A DNA stretch of 64,000 nucleotides, from positions 29,075 to 93,074 of the forward strand of contig JAUMXH010000006.1 of assembly GCA_030529225.1 (NCBI GenBank), given 5' to 3'. Below are positions 44,767 through 53,388 of this stretch, one piece after another; within the stretch, counting starts at the first letter, position 1; the number at the start of each line of letters is the position of its first letter. A model generated the notes under the pieces. It made no database searches. It saw only the letters and a program-made list of their open reading frames with translations, and had not been told where the DNA came from. The DNA comes from Bacillota bacterium (GTDB lineage: Bacteria > Bacillota > Clostridia > Peptostreptococcales > Acidaminobacteraceae). Made by a program: the position numbers and the translations under genes.

Positions 44767-46641
44767 TTACCAGGATCCCCCACCGCCTCCACCGAAGCCA
44801 CCGCCGGAACCTCCTCCCGAAGCGCCCCCGCCACTGCTCTCGAAACCTGAGATGCCGGCCTGCAGAGAATCGATACTGGTCATAAAGGAAGCCATCCCGA
44901 GAGAAGAAGAGAAAGAGTCGCTCTTACCCGTGTACCAAGTCGGGGTATCAAGGCCTATTTGTTCGAATTGCTTGATCCAAAGGTCCGTGAGATCAAAGAT
45001 GTAGGCATAGGGAAGCACGTCATAAAAGTAGTTCGGATTTTCCCGAACCAAAGTTTTGATTCGATCGAGCTCCGCAACTCTGACAAACGCCCTGAAGCCC
45101 AGAATCTTCCCCATCAAATCCGTGCTGTACTTGCTTCTGGACAAGGTAAAAGAGGCGATAAACAGACTCAGGAAAAAGGATAGCGTGAGATACCAAAAAT
45201 AAGAGCTTTCATAAAACTGATCGAAAATCCGGTAGAGCCCGTACAGCCCCGGCAAGAGGAAGACGGAATACAGGATAAACTGAAAGAGTTTTACCCCAAA
45301 ACCCTTTGCATGGTATTCCTGAACCAAGTTCATTATGCCGATCGCCCCCCACAGAATGGGCAGGAGGATGACAAAGAAAGGCGGATCCAAAAACGTTCCC
45401 AAGAAAACGCCCATGAAAAGCAGAGCGGAAAGAGGTAGAAGGAACAGCAATCCGGTGCTGAAATACTTGGCAAAACGCGAAGCTCTTCGGAACACGGCCC
45501 TCGGCCCCTTTTTGTACTCCAGCTCGAGCAGCTGTTCGGCCTCCTGATACTTACGCGTCCGCTCATTTCGGTTCTCTGTATCTTTCTTATCCCGAGAATC
45601 TTTGGTCCTAAGTTCCGTCTTACCGTTCGGAAACAGAGCCTCGACAAAGGATTTCACAAATGCTTTCTCCTCCAATTCCGAAACCGGGCTTAGGAGGTAG
45701 AGAATCGAATCCCGTTCGCCGTCCGCTTCAATCACAATGTGGCCCTTGTTCGCCAGGTAGGGAATCAGGGCAAGGAATTCCGTTTTGCTCACTTTGCCGT
45801 CCAGGACCATGCCGATTTCCGTCGGTGTCAAAGCCTCCGGCGCATAAAATTCAAGTTGGGGAACGATTTTCAAATCCCTGCCGTACTTGATCCACAGTCC
45901 CAAAATGAGTAAAGGAATCAGAATCAGAAGAAGGAGGAAGTAAAAGAAGACTCCGCTCCGGTCTTCGATGTTTTTCCAATAGCCGTCCGGCAGGGTATGA
46001 TAGAGGGTAAAGCCCTCATACGGCAAGACTTGGTAGGCTTCCATCTCAAAGAGAGCTCCCTCCGCGCGCATATTGAATTTTTGCGAACTCTCTTCCGATC
46101 CGTAGGCACCCGAAAAGTACTCGGCTCCTTCCCAGTTGATCGGTTCCGGCAACTGTAAGCGGGCCCTTGCGTAATCGATTTCCGTCTCCCACATGGGCGG
46201 AATCAAATCCAAATGCAAGAGGTCAAAGCCTTCATGCATCAGATCCGATCCCTGCAGGGTATAGCTGATTCGATACGTTTTGGGGCCGACCAGGGTCTCG
46301 TCCTCATCGCCTATGATCAACAAAATTTGACTCGTCCCGTTCTGATTGGTCCTTCTCACCTTGTAAGGATCCCCGTCTACCTGAACATCTTTCACGATGA
46401 CCCTACCCAACTCGTAGGGAATGTGTCGATAGATTCCATGCCTCTCTTCCGGAAAATTCACGCGGATGGTCTCCACCACTTCAAAACTGAAATCATCCTT
46501 TGCGACAATGTCAACAAGAAATTCTTTGGTCTCAAAACCTGCCAAGGCGTGTAGTTCCTGCGCCGCTAAGATCGACGAAAATAATAGGAAGACGCAGGCG
46601 AGAACTGCAAGTCTTATCCGAGTGACGAACACCTCTTTCAC
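44767..46641 (-). CDS. DUF2207 membrane protein with Gly-rich C-terminus
   Basis: A 624-residue protein with a signal peptide (~5-25), an extracytoplasmic DUF2207 domain (~35-220, with RHGIYRHIPYE), a transmembrane helix (~235-255), a cytoplasmic region, a four-helix membrane cluster (~395-500) and a C-terminal stretch rich in Gly and Ser that ends GGGGGGSW. It lies 12 nt after lemA, and lemA-DUF2207 pairs are frequent. Its function is unknown. Confidence 0.87.
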   Translation of the reverse strand: MKEVFVTRIRLAVLACVFLLFSSILAAQELHALAGFETKEFLVDIVAKDDFSFEVVETIRVNFPEERHGIYRHIPYELGRVIVKDVQVDGDPYKVRRTNQNGTSQILLIIGDEDETLVGPKTYRISYTLQGSDLMHEGFDLLHLDLIPPMWETEIDYARARLQLPEPINWEGAEYFSGAYGSEESSQKFNMRAEGALFEMEAYQVLPYEGFTLYHTLPDGYWKNIEDRSGVFFYFLLLLILIPLLILGLWIKYGRDLKIVPQLEFYAPEALTPTEIGMVLDGKVSKTEFLALIPYLANKGHIVIEADGERDSILYLLSPVSELEEKAFVKSFVEALFPNGKTELRTKDSRDKKDTENRNERTRKYQEAEQLLELEYKKGPRAVFRRASRFAKYFSTGLLFLLPLSALLFMGVFLGTFLDPPFFVILLPILWGAIGIMNLVQEYHAKGFGVKLFQFILYSVFLLPGLYGLYRIFDQFYESSYFWYLTLSFFLSLFIASFTLSRSKYSTDLMGKILGFRAFVRVAELDRIKTLVRENPNYFYDVLPYAYIFDLTDLWIKQFEQIGLDTPTWYTGKSDSFSSSLGMASFMTSIDSLQAGISGFESSGGGASGGGSGGGFGGGGGGSW

Positions 46642-46653
46642 TGAGCCTCTCCT

Positions 46654-47199
46654 CTAAAACTGAACCCTTACATTTTGTCTTTCCGAAACATCTTCGAGTT
46701 CATACAGCGGCATCTCGCCAAACCCGAACAGTCCGGCAACGAGATTGCCCGGAAAGCTCTGCACCGCGTTATTGTATAGCTTAACACTGCCGTTATAATA
46801 CTTTCTGGCACTCGCAATCTCCGCTTCGGCCGAAGCCAAACGCGCTTGCAAGTCCAAATAATTTTCGTTCGCCTTGAGATCCGGATAGGCCTCGGCCAAG
46901 GCAAAGAGATTTTTCAAGCCCAAACTCAGGGCCGCCTCGCCCTGCACCTTCTCTTCCGCGCTCGAAGCGCTCTGAAGGGCGTTTCTGGCCTGAACAAGCT
47001 TTTCCAGTGTCTCCGATTCGTGTTTGCTGTATCCTTTGACCGTCTCGACCAGGTTCGGAATCAAATCAAAGCGTTTCTTCAGGTACACATCCATCGTTGA
47101 GAACGCTTCCTTCACATTGTTTCTGAGACGAATCAAACGGTTATACATCAACATAATAAAGACGACGCATAGCGCCAAGAGGATTCCCAAGAGATACAT
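46654..47199 (-). CDS. lemA: LemA family protein
   Basis: A 181-residue protein with an N-terminal transmembrane helix (~3-20) and a four-helix-bundle LemA domain. The family motif VYLKKRFDLIPNLVETVKGY is clear, and YNNAVQSFPGN follows near the C-terminus. Function is unestablished. Confidence 0.93.
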   Translation of the reverse strand: MYLLGILLALCVVFIMLMYNRLIRLRNNVKEAFSTMDVYLKKRFDLIPNLVETVKGYSKHESETLEKLVQARNALQSASSAEEKVQGEAALSLGLKNLFALAEAYPDLKANENYLDLQARLASAEAEIASARKYYNGSVKLYNNAVQSFPGNLVAGLFGFGEMPLYELEDVSERQNVRVQF

Positions 47200-47209
47200 C
47201 TTGCGCCTC

Positions 47210-47698
47210 CTAGGCCCACTCGTCCCGGCTTTTCGGCAAGCGAATGCCGGCGAGCAGGAGCTGGTTGATCATAAACCACTGTCCGGTCGAAGGCTTCAGT
47301 CGGAACTCGATCGGCCTCGGGCTGTCCGCCCCTCCCGATTGCAGAAAGAGCTTCACGTGCTCCGGGCTGACCTCGCTGTAAGGATTTCGCTCCACCGTGA
47401 CGGTGTAAGGCTCTGAAGGCCGATAGTCGTTTTCAGGCGTGGCTCCTTTGAAATAGCTCCAAGGCAGGTAATCCTTGTCCCTCATCCTATCCCTTAAAAA
47501 CTGCTTGTCGTAAGCGGTCAGCTCAGTCGGGCCGTTCAGGTAATCCACCATCTGCAGACAGAGTTCCGGATTCTCGGAATACTTGGTCATTGCCGCGACA
47601 AAGAGTGCCGCCGTGTACTCCGGCTTTTCCAAAGTTCCGAACTCACAGGTTTTGAGTTCCTCAAGAGTTTGCGGTAATCGTTCAAACATCAGTTCCAT
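47210..47698 (-). CDS. Conserved hypothetical protein upstream of lemA
   Basis: A 162-residue soluble protein without a signal peptide or membrane segment. Visible stretches include LPQTLEELKTCEFGTLEKPE, YLPWSYFKGATPENDY and PYTVTVERNPYSE. I cannot assign a family with confidence. It may be one of the small DUF proteins that accompany LemA. It starts the three-gene run with lemA and the DUF2207 gene. Confidence 0.75.
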   Translation of the reverse strand: MELMFERLPQTLEELKTCEFGTLEKPEYTAALFVAAMTKYSENPELCLQMVDYLNGPTELTAYDKQFLRDRMRDKDYLPWSYFKGATPENDYRPSEPYTVTVERNPYSEVSPEHVKLFLQSGGADSPRPIEFRLKPSTGQWFMINQLLLAGIRLPKSRDEWA

Positions 47699-47764
47699 GG
47701 TTTTCTTCCTTTATCCTCATTGTTTCCACTGCTTTTCCAACACTTCTTTATAAATTACTATAGT

Positions 47765-47794
47765 ATTTTACCATGAGTCTCGGGCCTTGTTCAA
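47765..47794 (-). promoter_or_regulatory. Promoter of the lemA run
   Basis: -35 TTGAAC (47789-47794), 18-bp spacer ending TGG, -10 TAAAAT (47765-47770), extended -10. Confidence 0.5.
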
Positions 47795-47918
47795 GCAGGG
47801 CTTGAGGCCCTCTCCCTTACTAAACCCGCGCATAAGGCAAGCGGAATCAGGCTCAAGGAGAGATGTTAAAAAACGTCGAAGAAGCTCTTTAACAAGGATG
47901 AAAAATAAGGAAATATAT

Positions 47919-47947
47919 TTGAATTCAAGTTTTTTTTTTGCTAAATT
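47919..47947 (+). promoter_or_regulatory. Promoter of the DUF502 gene
   Basis: -35 TTGAAT (47919-47924), 17-bp spacer ending TGC, -10 TAAATT (47942-47947), with a T11 tract inside the spacer. Confidence 0.5.
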
Positions 47948-47972
47948 ATAGGTAAATATGCGAGGAGGAACT

Positions 47973-48572
47973 ATGAAACTGAAGAAGATTTTTAATTATT
48001 TTGTGACCGGATTGAGTTCTCTCTTTCCGATAACCTTAACCATATATGTACTCTACAAGGTATTTCTTTTTGTTGATAACATCTCTTCATGGCTGATTGT
48101 AAAGATCTTTGATAAGAACATCGTCGGGCTCGGATTCTTACTGACCGTGTCCGTGATTGTCCTGTTTGGAATGTTGACGAAGAACTACATCATCGTAAAA
48201 ATTATGGAGCTCTTGGAAAGACTGGCGATGAAGATTCCCTTGGTGCAAGTTTTGTACTCCGGGTTAAAAGAGCTCGCGGGGCTCTTCAGCAGCACTGAAA
48301 AAAGAAAGTTTACCCAGGTGGTCTCTTTGAAATTTCCAAACTCCGAGGTCGATTCCATCGGCTTTGTCACGAAGGAAACCATCCTCTTCAACGGAGAAGA
48401 AAAGGCGGCGGTCTTCATTCCGACCACCCCCAATCCCGGAAATGGCTTCTTAATCTACACGAGCATGGAAAAGCTGGTTCCCCTCGATATCGGAATCGAG
48501 GAAGCAATCAAGTGCATCGTTTCCATGGGAACCATCAGTCCGGATTTGATCAGTAACCTTGCGAAAAAATAA
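47973..48572 (+). CDS. DUF502 membrane protein
   Basis: A 199-residue protein with two transmembrane helices (~10-30 and ~50-75) and a C-terminal beta domain (VVSLKFPNSEVDSIGFVT, then FIPTTPNPGNGFLIY). This matches the DUF502 family of unknown function. ATG 47973 has GAGGAGG 5 nt upstream; the longer frame starts inside that site. Its last 23 bp overlap the 3' end of thiN on the other strand. Confidence 0.88.
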   Translation: MKLKKIFNYFVTGLSSLFPITLTIYVLYKVFLFVDNISSWLIVKIFDKNIVGLGFLLTVSVIVLFGMLTKNYIIVKIMELLERLAMKIPLVQVLYSGLKELAGLFSSTEKRKFTQVVSLKFPNSEVDSIGFVTKETILFNGEEKAAVFIPTTPNPGNGFLIYTSMEKLVPLDIGIEEAIKCIVSMGTISPDLISNLAKK

Positions 48573-49215
48573 TCAAAAACATCCCGCTCTCCGCGCTGAT
48601 CGATGCCCTTTCGGATGTGATTACATTGGATAGGGTAAGGTTCGAGTATCTGGAAAGATCTTTTTTGCTGAGCGGATACTCTACCCCCTCCGCGCTCAAT
48701 CCTTTGATATCGCTGAAAGGAACGATCGAAAAGGTCGTTCCGAGCCCGGAATCAATTTCAAAGACCTGAGCTTCGGAGCCGGAATCGTCCCCCTCCTCTA
48801 TGCAAAAAAAGAGGATTTCCTGCCGGCCGTCCAAAATTTTACAAGGAATCCCGTCGCGGGTCAGGCTGAACATCAAATTGAGGTTGAACAGGCTGTGATC
48901 CAGCCTGGAACCGATTCCTCCGATTAGGGTAATCTCCCCGGCTCCCAGTTCCAAGGCTCTAGAGACGGCGTAATCGGTATCCGACATATCTTTTTTTTCG
49001 GAGAGCCGCTCCATGTTCACGCCCTTGATAAAGTCCTCGCTGATTCCGAGCGCCTTGGAAGAATCCATGTCTCCCACCCAAAGATCGGGCTGAATACCGA
49101 GCTTCTCGAGGTGGCGAATGCCACCGTCCACCGCAATCACGAAATCAAAGGGCTCCAAGTCCGAGCGATTCGTCCCGAAAAAATCCCCGTTCGAAGAGAG
49201 GAGCGCCCTAGTCAT
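48550..49215 (-). CDS. thiN: Thiamine pyrophosphokinase
   Basis: A 221-residue enzyme that turns thiamine into TPP with ATP. The motifs are VIAVDGGIRHLEKLG, PDLWVGDMDS, KKDMSDTDYAVSRALE and IGGIGSRLDHSLFNL. ATG 49215 lies inside the end of rpe (overlap of 8 nt); the longer frame would run far into rpe. It is last in the rsgA-rpe-thiN run, the usual Firmicute order. Confidence 0.93.
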   Translation of the reverse strand: MTRALLSSNGDFFGTNRSDLEPFDFVIAVDGGIRHLEKLGIQPDLWVGDMDSSKALGISEDFIKGVNMERLSEKKDMSDTDYAVSRALELGAGEITLIGGIGSRLDHSLFNLNLMFSLTRDGIPCKILDGRQEILFFCIEEGDDSGSEAQVFEIDSGLGTTFSIVPFSDIKGLSAEGVEYPLSKKDLSRYSNLTLSNVITSERASISAESGMFLIIFSQGY

Positions 49216-49864
49216 TGAGCAAGCTCCTGAACTCAGCAATTCGTTCCGCCCGATTCGGGGCGCCGAACACCGCGGATCCGGCAACCAGGACATCGGCACC
49301 TGCTTCCTTGAGCAGGCGACAGTTATCTGTCGTTACGCCGCCGTCCACCTCAATGAGGGCCTGAGAAGAAGCCTCGTCAATCATCCTTCTGAGACGCTTG
49401 ATTTTTGCGACAGAACTGTCAATAAACTTCTGTCCGCCGAAGCCCGGATTGACCGACATCACCAGGACAAGATCAATCTCTCCGATCACCTCTTCCAGCA
49501 GAGTAATCGAGGTATGAGGGTTCAAGGCCACTCCAACCTTTACACCCAAGTCCTTAATGTACTGAACGGTTCGATGCAAGTGTCTCTCGGCCTCCAAGTG
49601 AACACTGATCAAATCGACGCCCGCATCCACCAAATCTTTGGCGTACTTTGGCGCTTCTTCTATCATCAGATGGGCATCAAAAAAGAGTTTGCTGTGTTTT
49701 CGAATCGCCTTTATAATCGGCGCACCGAAGGTAATGTTCGGCACAAAGTGACCGTCCATCACATCCAGGTGCAACCAATCCGCTCCGGCAAGTTCCACGT
49801 CACGAATTTCTTCTCTCAGATTGGAAAAATCTGCAGACAACAGAGAGGGTGCTAGCTTTATCAT
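49208..49864 (-). CDS. rpe: Ribulose-phosphate 3-epimerase
   Basis: A 218-residue TIM-barrel enzyme of the pentose phosphate pathway. Motifs are APSLLSADFSNLREEI, WLHLDVMDGHFVPNITFG, MSVNPGFGGQKFID and EVDGGVTTDN, carrying the metal-binding His and Asp. ATG 49864 has AAAGGA 6 nt upstream. Confidence 0.97.
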   Translation of the reverse strand: MIKLAPSLLSADFSNLREEIRDVELAGADWLHLDVMDGHFVPNITFGAPIIKAIRKHSKLFFDAHLMIEEAPKYAKDLVDAGVDLISVHLEAERHLHRTVQYIKDLGVKVGVALNPHTSITLLEEVIGEIDLVLVMSVNPGFGGQKFIDSSVAKIKRLRRMIDEASSQALIEVDGGVTTDNCRLLKEAGADVLVAGSAVFGAPNRAERIAEFRSLLND

Positions 49865-49888
49865 ATCCGTTCCTTTCACGAAACGCTA

Positions 49889-50776
49889 TCAGTATCGTTT
49901 CTTTTTACTCTCGATCGCCTCGGCCAAAAAGACCGTATAAGAATGATAGCGCTCTTTCGCTATCCTTCCCTCTTCCACGGCGTCTCTGACTGCGCAATCC
50001 GGTTCTCCAATATGCTTACAATCTCTAAATTTACATTCGTCTGAAAAGGCCAGGATGTCCGGCATATACGTTTGCAAGCTGATCGGGTCCACATCCTCGT
50101 TTTCATAGCCGGTGAAACCGGGCGTATCACAGAGGAAGATCTCATCTCCCAAATAAATCAGCTCACTGTGACGGGTGGTATGCTTCCCCCGCTTCAACTT
50201 CTCACTGACTTCTCCGGTCTCCATCTTGGCCTCCGGGTTCAGCAGGTTGATAATGGTCGACTTGCCAACGCCGGAAGGTCCCGCAAACACGTTTACGCCG
50301 GGATCCAGGACGGACTTCAGCGTGGCGAGGGTGCCCTCATCCGGCTCCTCGGCCGAGACAAAGATCAAATCATACGGGGTCTTCGAATAGATTCGCTTGA
50401 CGTTCTCAATCACCTGCTTTGCGTCAAGGTCAATCTTGTTAAAACAGATCCCGGGCCTCACATTCCGCTTTTCCGCCTGAATCAGCAGGCGGTCTAAAAG
50501 CTCCAAATTCGGAGCGGGCATCTCCATCGCAAAGGTGATGATCAGCTTATCAATGTTGGCAATCTCCGGTCTTCTCAGAGAGTTCTTCCTCTCGCAAACC
50601 GCCTTGATCTGTGCAACATCATCCTCCAGCGGATCTTGCTCGATTTCGACCATGTCCCCGACCAGAGCCTTCTGCCTGTCCAGCCTCATCTTGCCCTTTG
50701 CCTTGCATTTATAAAGCACGGTTCCCACCTGCACATAGTGCATTCTGGGAACCAATTTCACAACTCTACCTATCAT
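49889..50776 (-). CDS. rsgA: Small ribosomal subunit biogenesis GTPase RsgA
   Basis: A 295-residue circularly permuted GTPase that checks 30S maturation. It has an N-terminal OB fold, G4 FNKIDL before G1 GPSGVGKSTIINLL, then G3 CDTPGF, and a C-terminal zinc motif built from C, C, H and C in CKFRDCKHIGEPDCAV. It lies between prkC and rpe as in Bacillus. Confidence 0.96.
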   Translation of the reverse strand: MIGRVVKLVPRMHYVQVGTVLYKCKAKGKMRLDRQKALVGDMVEIEQDPLEDDVAQIKAVCERKNSLRRPEIANIDKLIITFAMEMPAPNLELLDRLLIQAEKRNVRPGICFNKIDLDAKQVIENVKRIYSKTPYDLIFVSAEEPDEGTLATLKSVLDPGVNVFAGPSGVGKSTIINLLNPEAKMETGEVSEKLKRGKHTTRHSELIYLGDEIFLCDTPGFTGYENEDVDPISLQTYMPDILAFSDECKFRDCKHIGEPDCAVRDAVEEGRIAKERYHSYTVFLAEAIESKKKRY

Positions 50777-50785
50777 AGATACTTC

Positions 50786-52648
50786 CTATTGCAACTCTTC
50801 CGGTATGCCGGGCGTCTCTCCGTCTCCCGGAGGAGGCGTCGGAGTCTCAGTTCCGTTTCCGGGATTGCTCGGGTCAGCCGGCGTTTGTTCCCCGGGCTCC
50901 TGGGTGTTTCCTCCCGGATTCTCGGTATTTCCGTCCTCCGGACTCGGTTCCGGAGTCTGTCCCTGACTTTCATCCCGGCCCTTTGAAATCTTGAGGTTGA
51001 CCACGGTATTCTCCTCGACGCTCACATTCGGAGAAATACTCTGCCAGATGACCACATCCTTTCGGAAATTGTTGTCAAATTCGTACTCGGTACTTCCCAC
51101 CACCATATTCAAATTCGCCAAGGTCTTGGTCGCAAGGTCCAGGTGCATTCCGGTCAAGGACGGCATCAGGTGCATTTTCGGTTCCGAGCCCAAGCTCACC
51201 GTCAGAGTCACCTTGTCGTTCTTACCCAGTTTGGAACCCTCCCTCGGCCACTGTTTGGTAACAGTGCCTTTCTTTTCCTTTGCATATTCTTCTTCGATCT
51301 CAAAACTGATGTCTTCGTTTCTGAGTTGAACCTTCGCTTCTTGAATCGAGAGCCCGACGAGTTTTGGCGCCTTGGCCTCCTTCTTACCGAGGCTGACCTT
51401 GACCTTTATCGTCTTGCCCTCCTGAACGATTGCCTTGGCCTTCGGAATTTGAGAAATGATGTGATTCGCCTTGATTTCATCGTGGTGGACCGCTTCAATT
51501 TGCTCAATGCGAAGCCTCTTGGATGCCAACAGTTCGCTGGCCTCGGTGTAACTCATTCCCTCCAAGTCGTCCAACTCGAACGGCCTCATAGATTCGACCT
51601 TTCGGTTAGGCGTCACAAAAATGAACGCCAGAACCAGGATGCCGATCAGAATCGCCGCGGAAACCGTGATAATCATAGGGACCATGTTAATCTTATTCTT
51701 GTCCTCGCTCACGTCAACCCTGTTCTTATCCTCTTTTTCTCCGTCAAGGTATGGGGCGATCGAGTTCATATCTATGGTCTCGGTCGGAACCACAAAAAGT
51801 TGGCTGAACTCCTTGCCGAGTTCCTCATCCGGATTCTTTTTCAGTTCTTCAAAGAGTTCGATGATCTCTTCAACGCTCTGAAACCTTTGCGAAGGCTCCT
51901 TCTGAATACACTTTTTGATGATCAGTTCAATCGACGGATTCAGGTTCAGATTCAAATGCGAGGGATCCACCATCCTGTTCTTGGTGTGCTTCAGCGCAAT
52001 CGCGATGGCGCTGTCTCCGTCAAAGGGCAGCCTGCCCGTAGAAAGCTCATACAGTACGATTCCGAAGGAATAGATATCCGATCTCTCATCCACGATGGAG
52101 CCTCTCGATTGCTCGGGCGAGGCGTAGTGGACCGAACCGATCGCGTCTCTTAAATTGTGCATGGTGTCCGAGTTGACGACCCTGGCAATTCCGAAATCCG
52201 ATACCTTTAAACGCCCTTCCTCATCAATCAGGATGTTCTGCGGCTTGATATCTCTGTGAACGATTTTGTTATCATGCGCATTTTTTATCCCTCTCAATAT
52301 CTGCAGGGACATGTGGACGATGTCTTCATTGTTGAAATATTTTTCACTCGAAGAGATCACTTCTTTCAAGGTATGAGGTTTGAGCAGCTCCATCACGATG
52401 TAATTTTGTCCGCCCTCCTCACCGATGTCAAAGACCTTCACAATGTTGTCGTGGTTCAGTTTTTGAATGGCTTCCGATTCCAAATGGAATCGCTTCACGA
52501 CTTCCTCATCCTTGTTGAACTCCCCGTTCAAAATCTTGATCGCGACCAGTTCTCCGGTTCTGAGGTCCTCCGCCTTGTAGACCGTGTTCATTCCGCCTTC
52601 GCCGACCACTTCAATCAGTTTGTATCTCTTATCTATTGTTTTATTCAT
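50786..52648 (-). CDS. prkC: PASTA-domain serine/threonine kinase PrkC
   Basis: A 620-residue transmembrane kinase. Its kinase domain (~1-275) carries GEGGMNTVYKA, HRDIKPQN and the DFG loop (KVSDFGIARV). A transmembrane helix (~325-348), three PASTA domains (~355-555) and a ~64-residue Pro/Glu/Gly/Thr-rich tail follow. It senses wall fragments or lipid II and controls wall and division proteins. ATG 52648 has GAGG 6 nt upstream; the longer frame adds 28 unconserved residues. It sits 19 nt after its phosphatase gene. Confidence 0.96.
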   Translation of the reverse strand: MNKTIDKRYKLIEVVGEGGMNTVYKAEDLRTGELVAIKILNGEFNKDEEVVKRFHLESEAIQKLNHDNIVKVFDIGEEGGQNYIVMELLKPHTLKEVISSSEKYFNNEDIVHMSLQILRGIKNAHDNKIVHRDIKPQNILIDEEGRLKVSDFGIARVVNSDTMHNLRDAIGSVHYASPEQSRGSIVDERSDIYSFGIVLYELSTGRLPFDGDSAIAIALKHTKNRMVDPSHLNLNLNPSIELIIKKCIQKEPSQRFQSVEEIIELFEELKKNPDEELGKEFSQLFVVPTETIDMNSIAPYLDGEKEDKNRVDVSEDKNKINMVPMIITVSAAILIGILVLAFIFVTPNRKVESMRPFELDDLEGMSYTEASELLASKRLRIEQIEAVHHDEIKANHIISQIPKAKAIVQEGKTIKVKVSLGKKEAKAPKLVGLSIQEAKVQLRNEDISFEIEEEYAKEKKGTVTKQWPREGSKLGKNDKVTLTVSLGSEPKMHLMPSLTGMHLDLATKTLANLNMVVGSTEYEFDNNFRKDVVIWQSISPNVSVEENTVVNLKISKGRDESQGQTPEPSPEDGNTENPGGNTQEPGEQTPADPSNPGNGTETPTPPPGDGETPGIPEELQ

Positions 52649-52667
52649 ATTCATCCTCAATTTTACC

Positions 52668-53378
52668 CTATTTAGATACACAAACGAGGCTACAGTTGTC
52701 CTTGCCGCCGGCTTCGTTGGCCAGTCCGGCAATCTCGTCGATAGCCTCTATCCCATGCTTTTTCAGTAATTTTTCCACTTTTTTCAAATCGACATAATCG
52801 TGCAGCCCGTCGGTACACAACAGGAGTATCTCCCCCTCCTGCAACTGTCCTTTGGTAAACTCAAGATTGTACTCGAGCGGGAATCCGAGCGAACGCGTGA
52901 TGACATTTCGATATTTGTGGTTCTTCGCTTCTTTTTCCGTGATAATTCCGTCATCGATCATCTGCTGGACAAAACTGTGGTCCTTAGTCAATCGAATCAA
53001 TTTTTTTCCGTCAAACTTATAGGCTCGGGAATCCCCCAAGTGACAAATGGTGTAGTCATCTTCTTCCATATGTAGGATGACGATGGTCGTTCCCATCCCC
53101 TCCAATTCGGGGTTTACAACCGCCATCTCCAGCAGTTGGGCGTTGGCCTTTTGTACTGCAGACTCGAATACGCGCACCGGATTTTCTTTTAAACCCTTCT
53201 TATCCGCATATACTTCGTCCATAATAAATCTGCAGGCCTGCTCGGAGGCAATTTCTCCTCCCAGGTGCCCTCCCATGCCGTCAGCAAGCAAAAAGAGCGA
53301 TAATTCTTCGCTGATTAGAATAAAATCTTCGTTGTTGTCTCTGGATATTCCTTTATCTGAGATAAAAGTATATTTCAT
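52668..53378 (-). CDS. prpC: PP2C-family protein phosphatase (PrpC/Stp1)
   Basis: A 236-residue metal-dependent phosphatase that reverses PrkC signalling. Motifs are SDKGISRDNNED, LLADGMGGHLGGEIAS, CHLGDSRAYKF, LTKDHSFVQQM and LCTDGLHDY, with GGKDNCSLV at the C-terminus. Confidence 0.96.
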   Translation of the reverse strand: MKYTFISDKGISRDNNEDFILISEELSLFLLADGMGGHLGGEIASEQACRFIMDEVYADKKGLKENPVRVFESAVQKANAQLLEMAVVNPELEGMGTTIVILHMEEDDYTICHLGDSRAYKFDGKKLIRLTKDHSFVQQMIDDGIITEKEAKNHKYRNVITRSLGFPLEYNLEFTKGQLQEGEILLLCTDGLHDYVDLKKVEKLLKKHGIEAIDEIAGLANEAGGKDNCSLVCVSK

Positions 53379-53388
53379 TATCCCCCCG

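Noticed and set aside
49216..49300. TPP riboswitch controlling thiN
   Set aside because: thiN starts inside rpe, so there is no leader and no THI-box-like sequence.
51143..52153. A 336-codon open frame antisense to prkC
   Set aside because: It is fully inside the PrkC coding region with no independent evidence.
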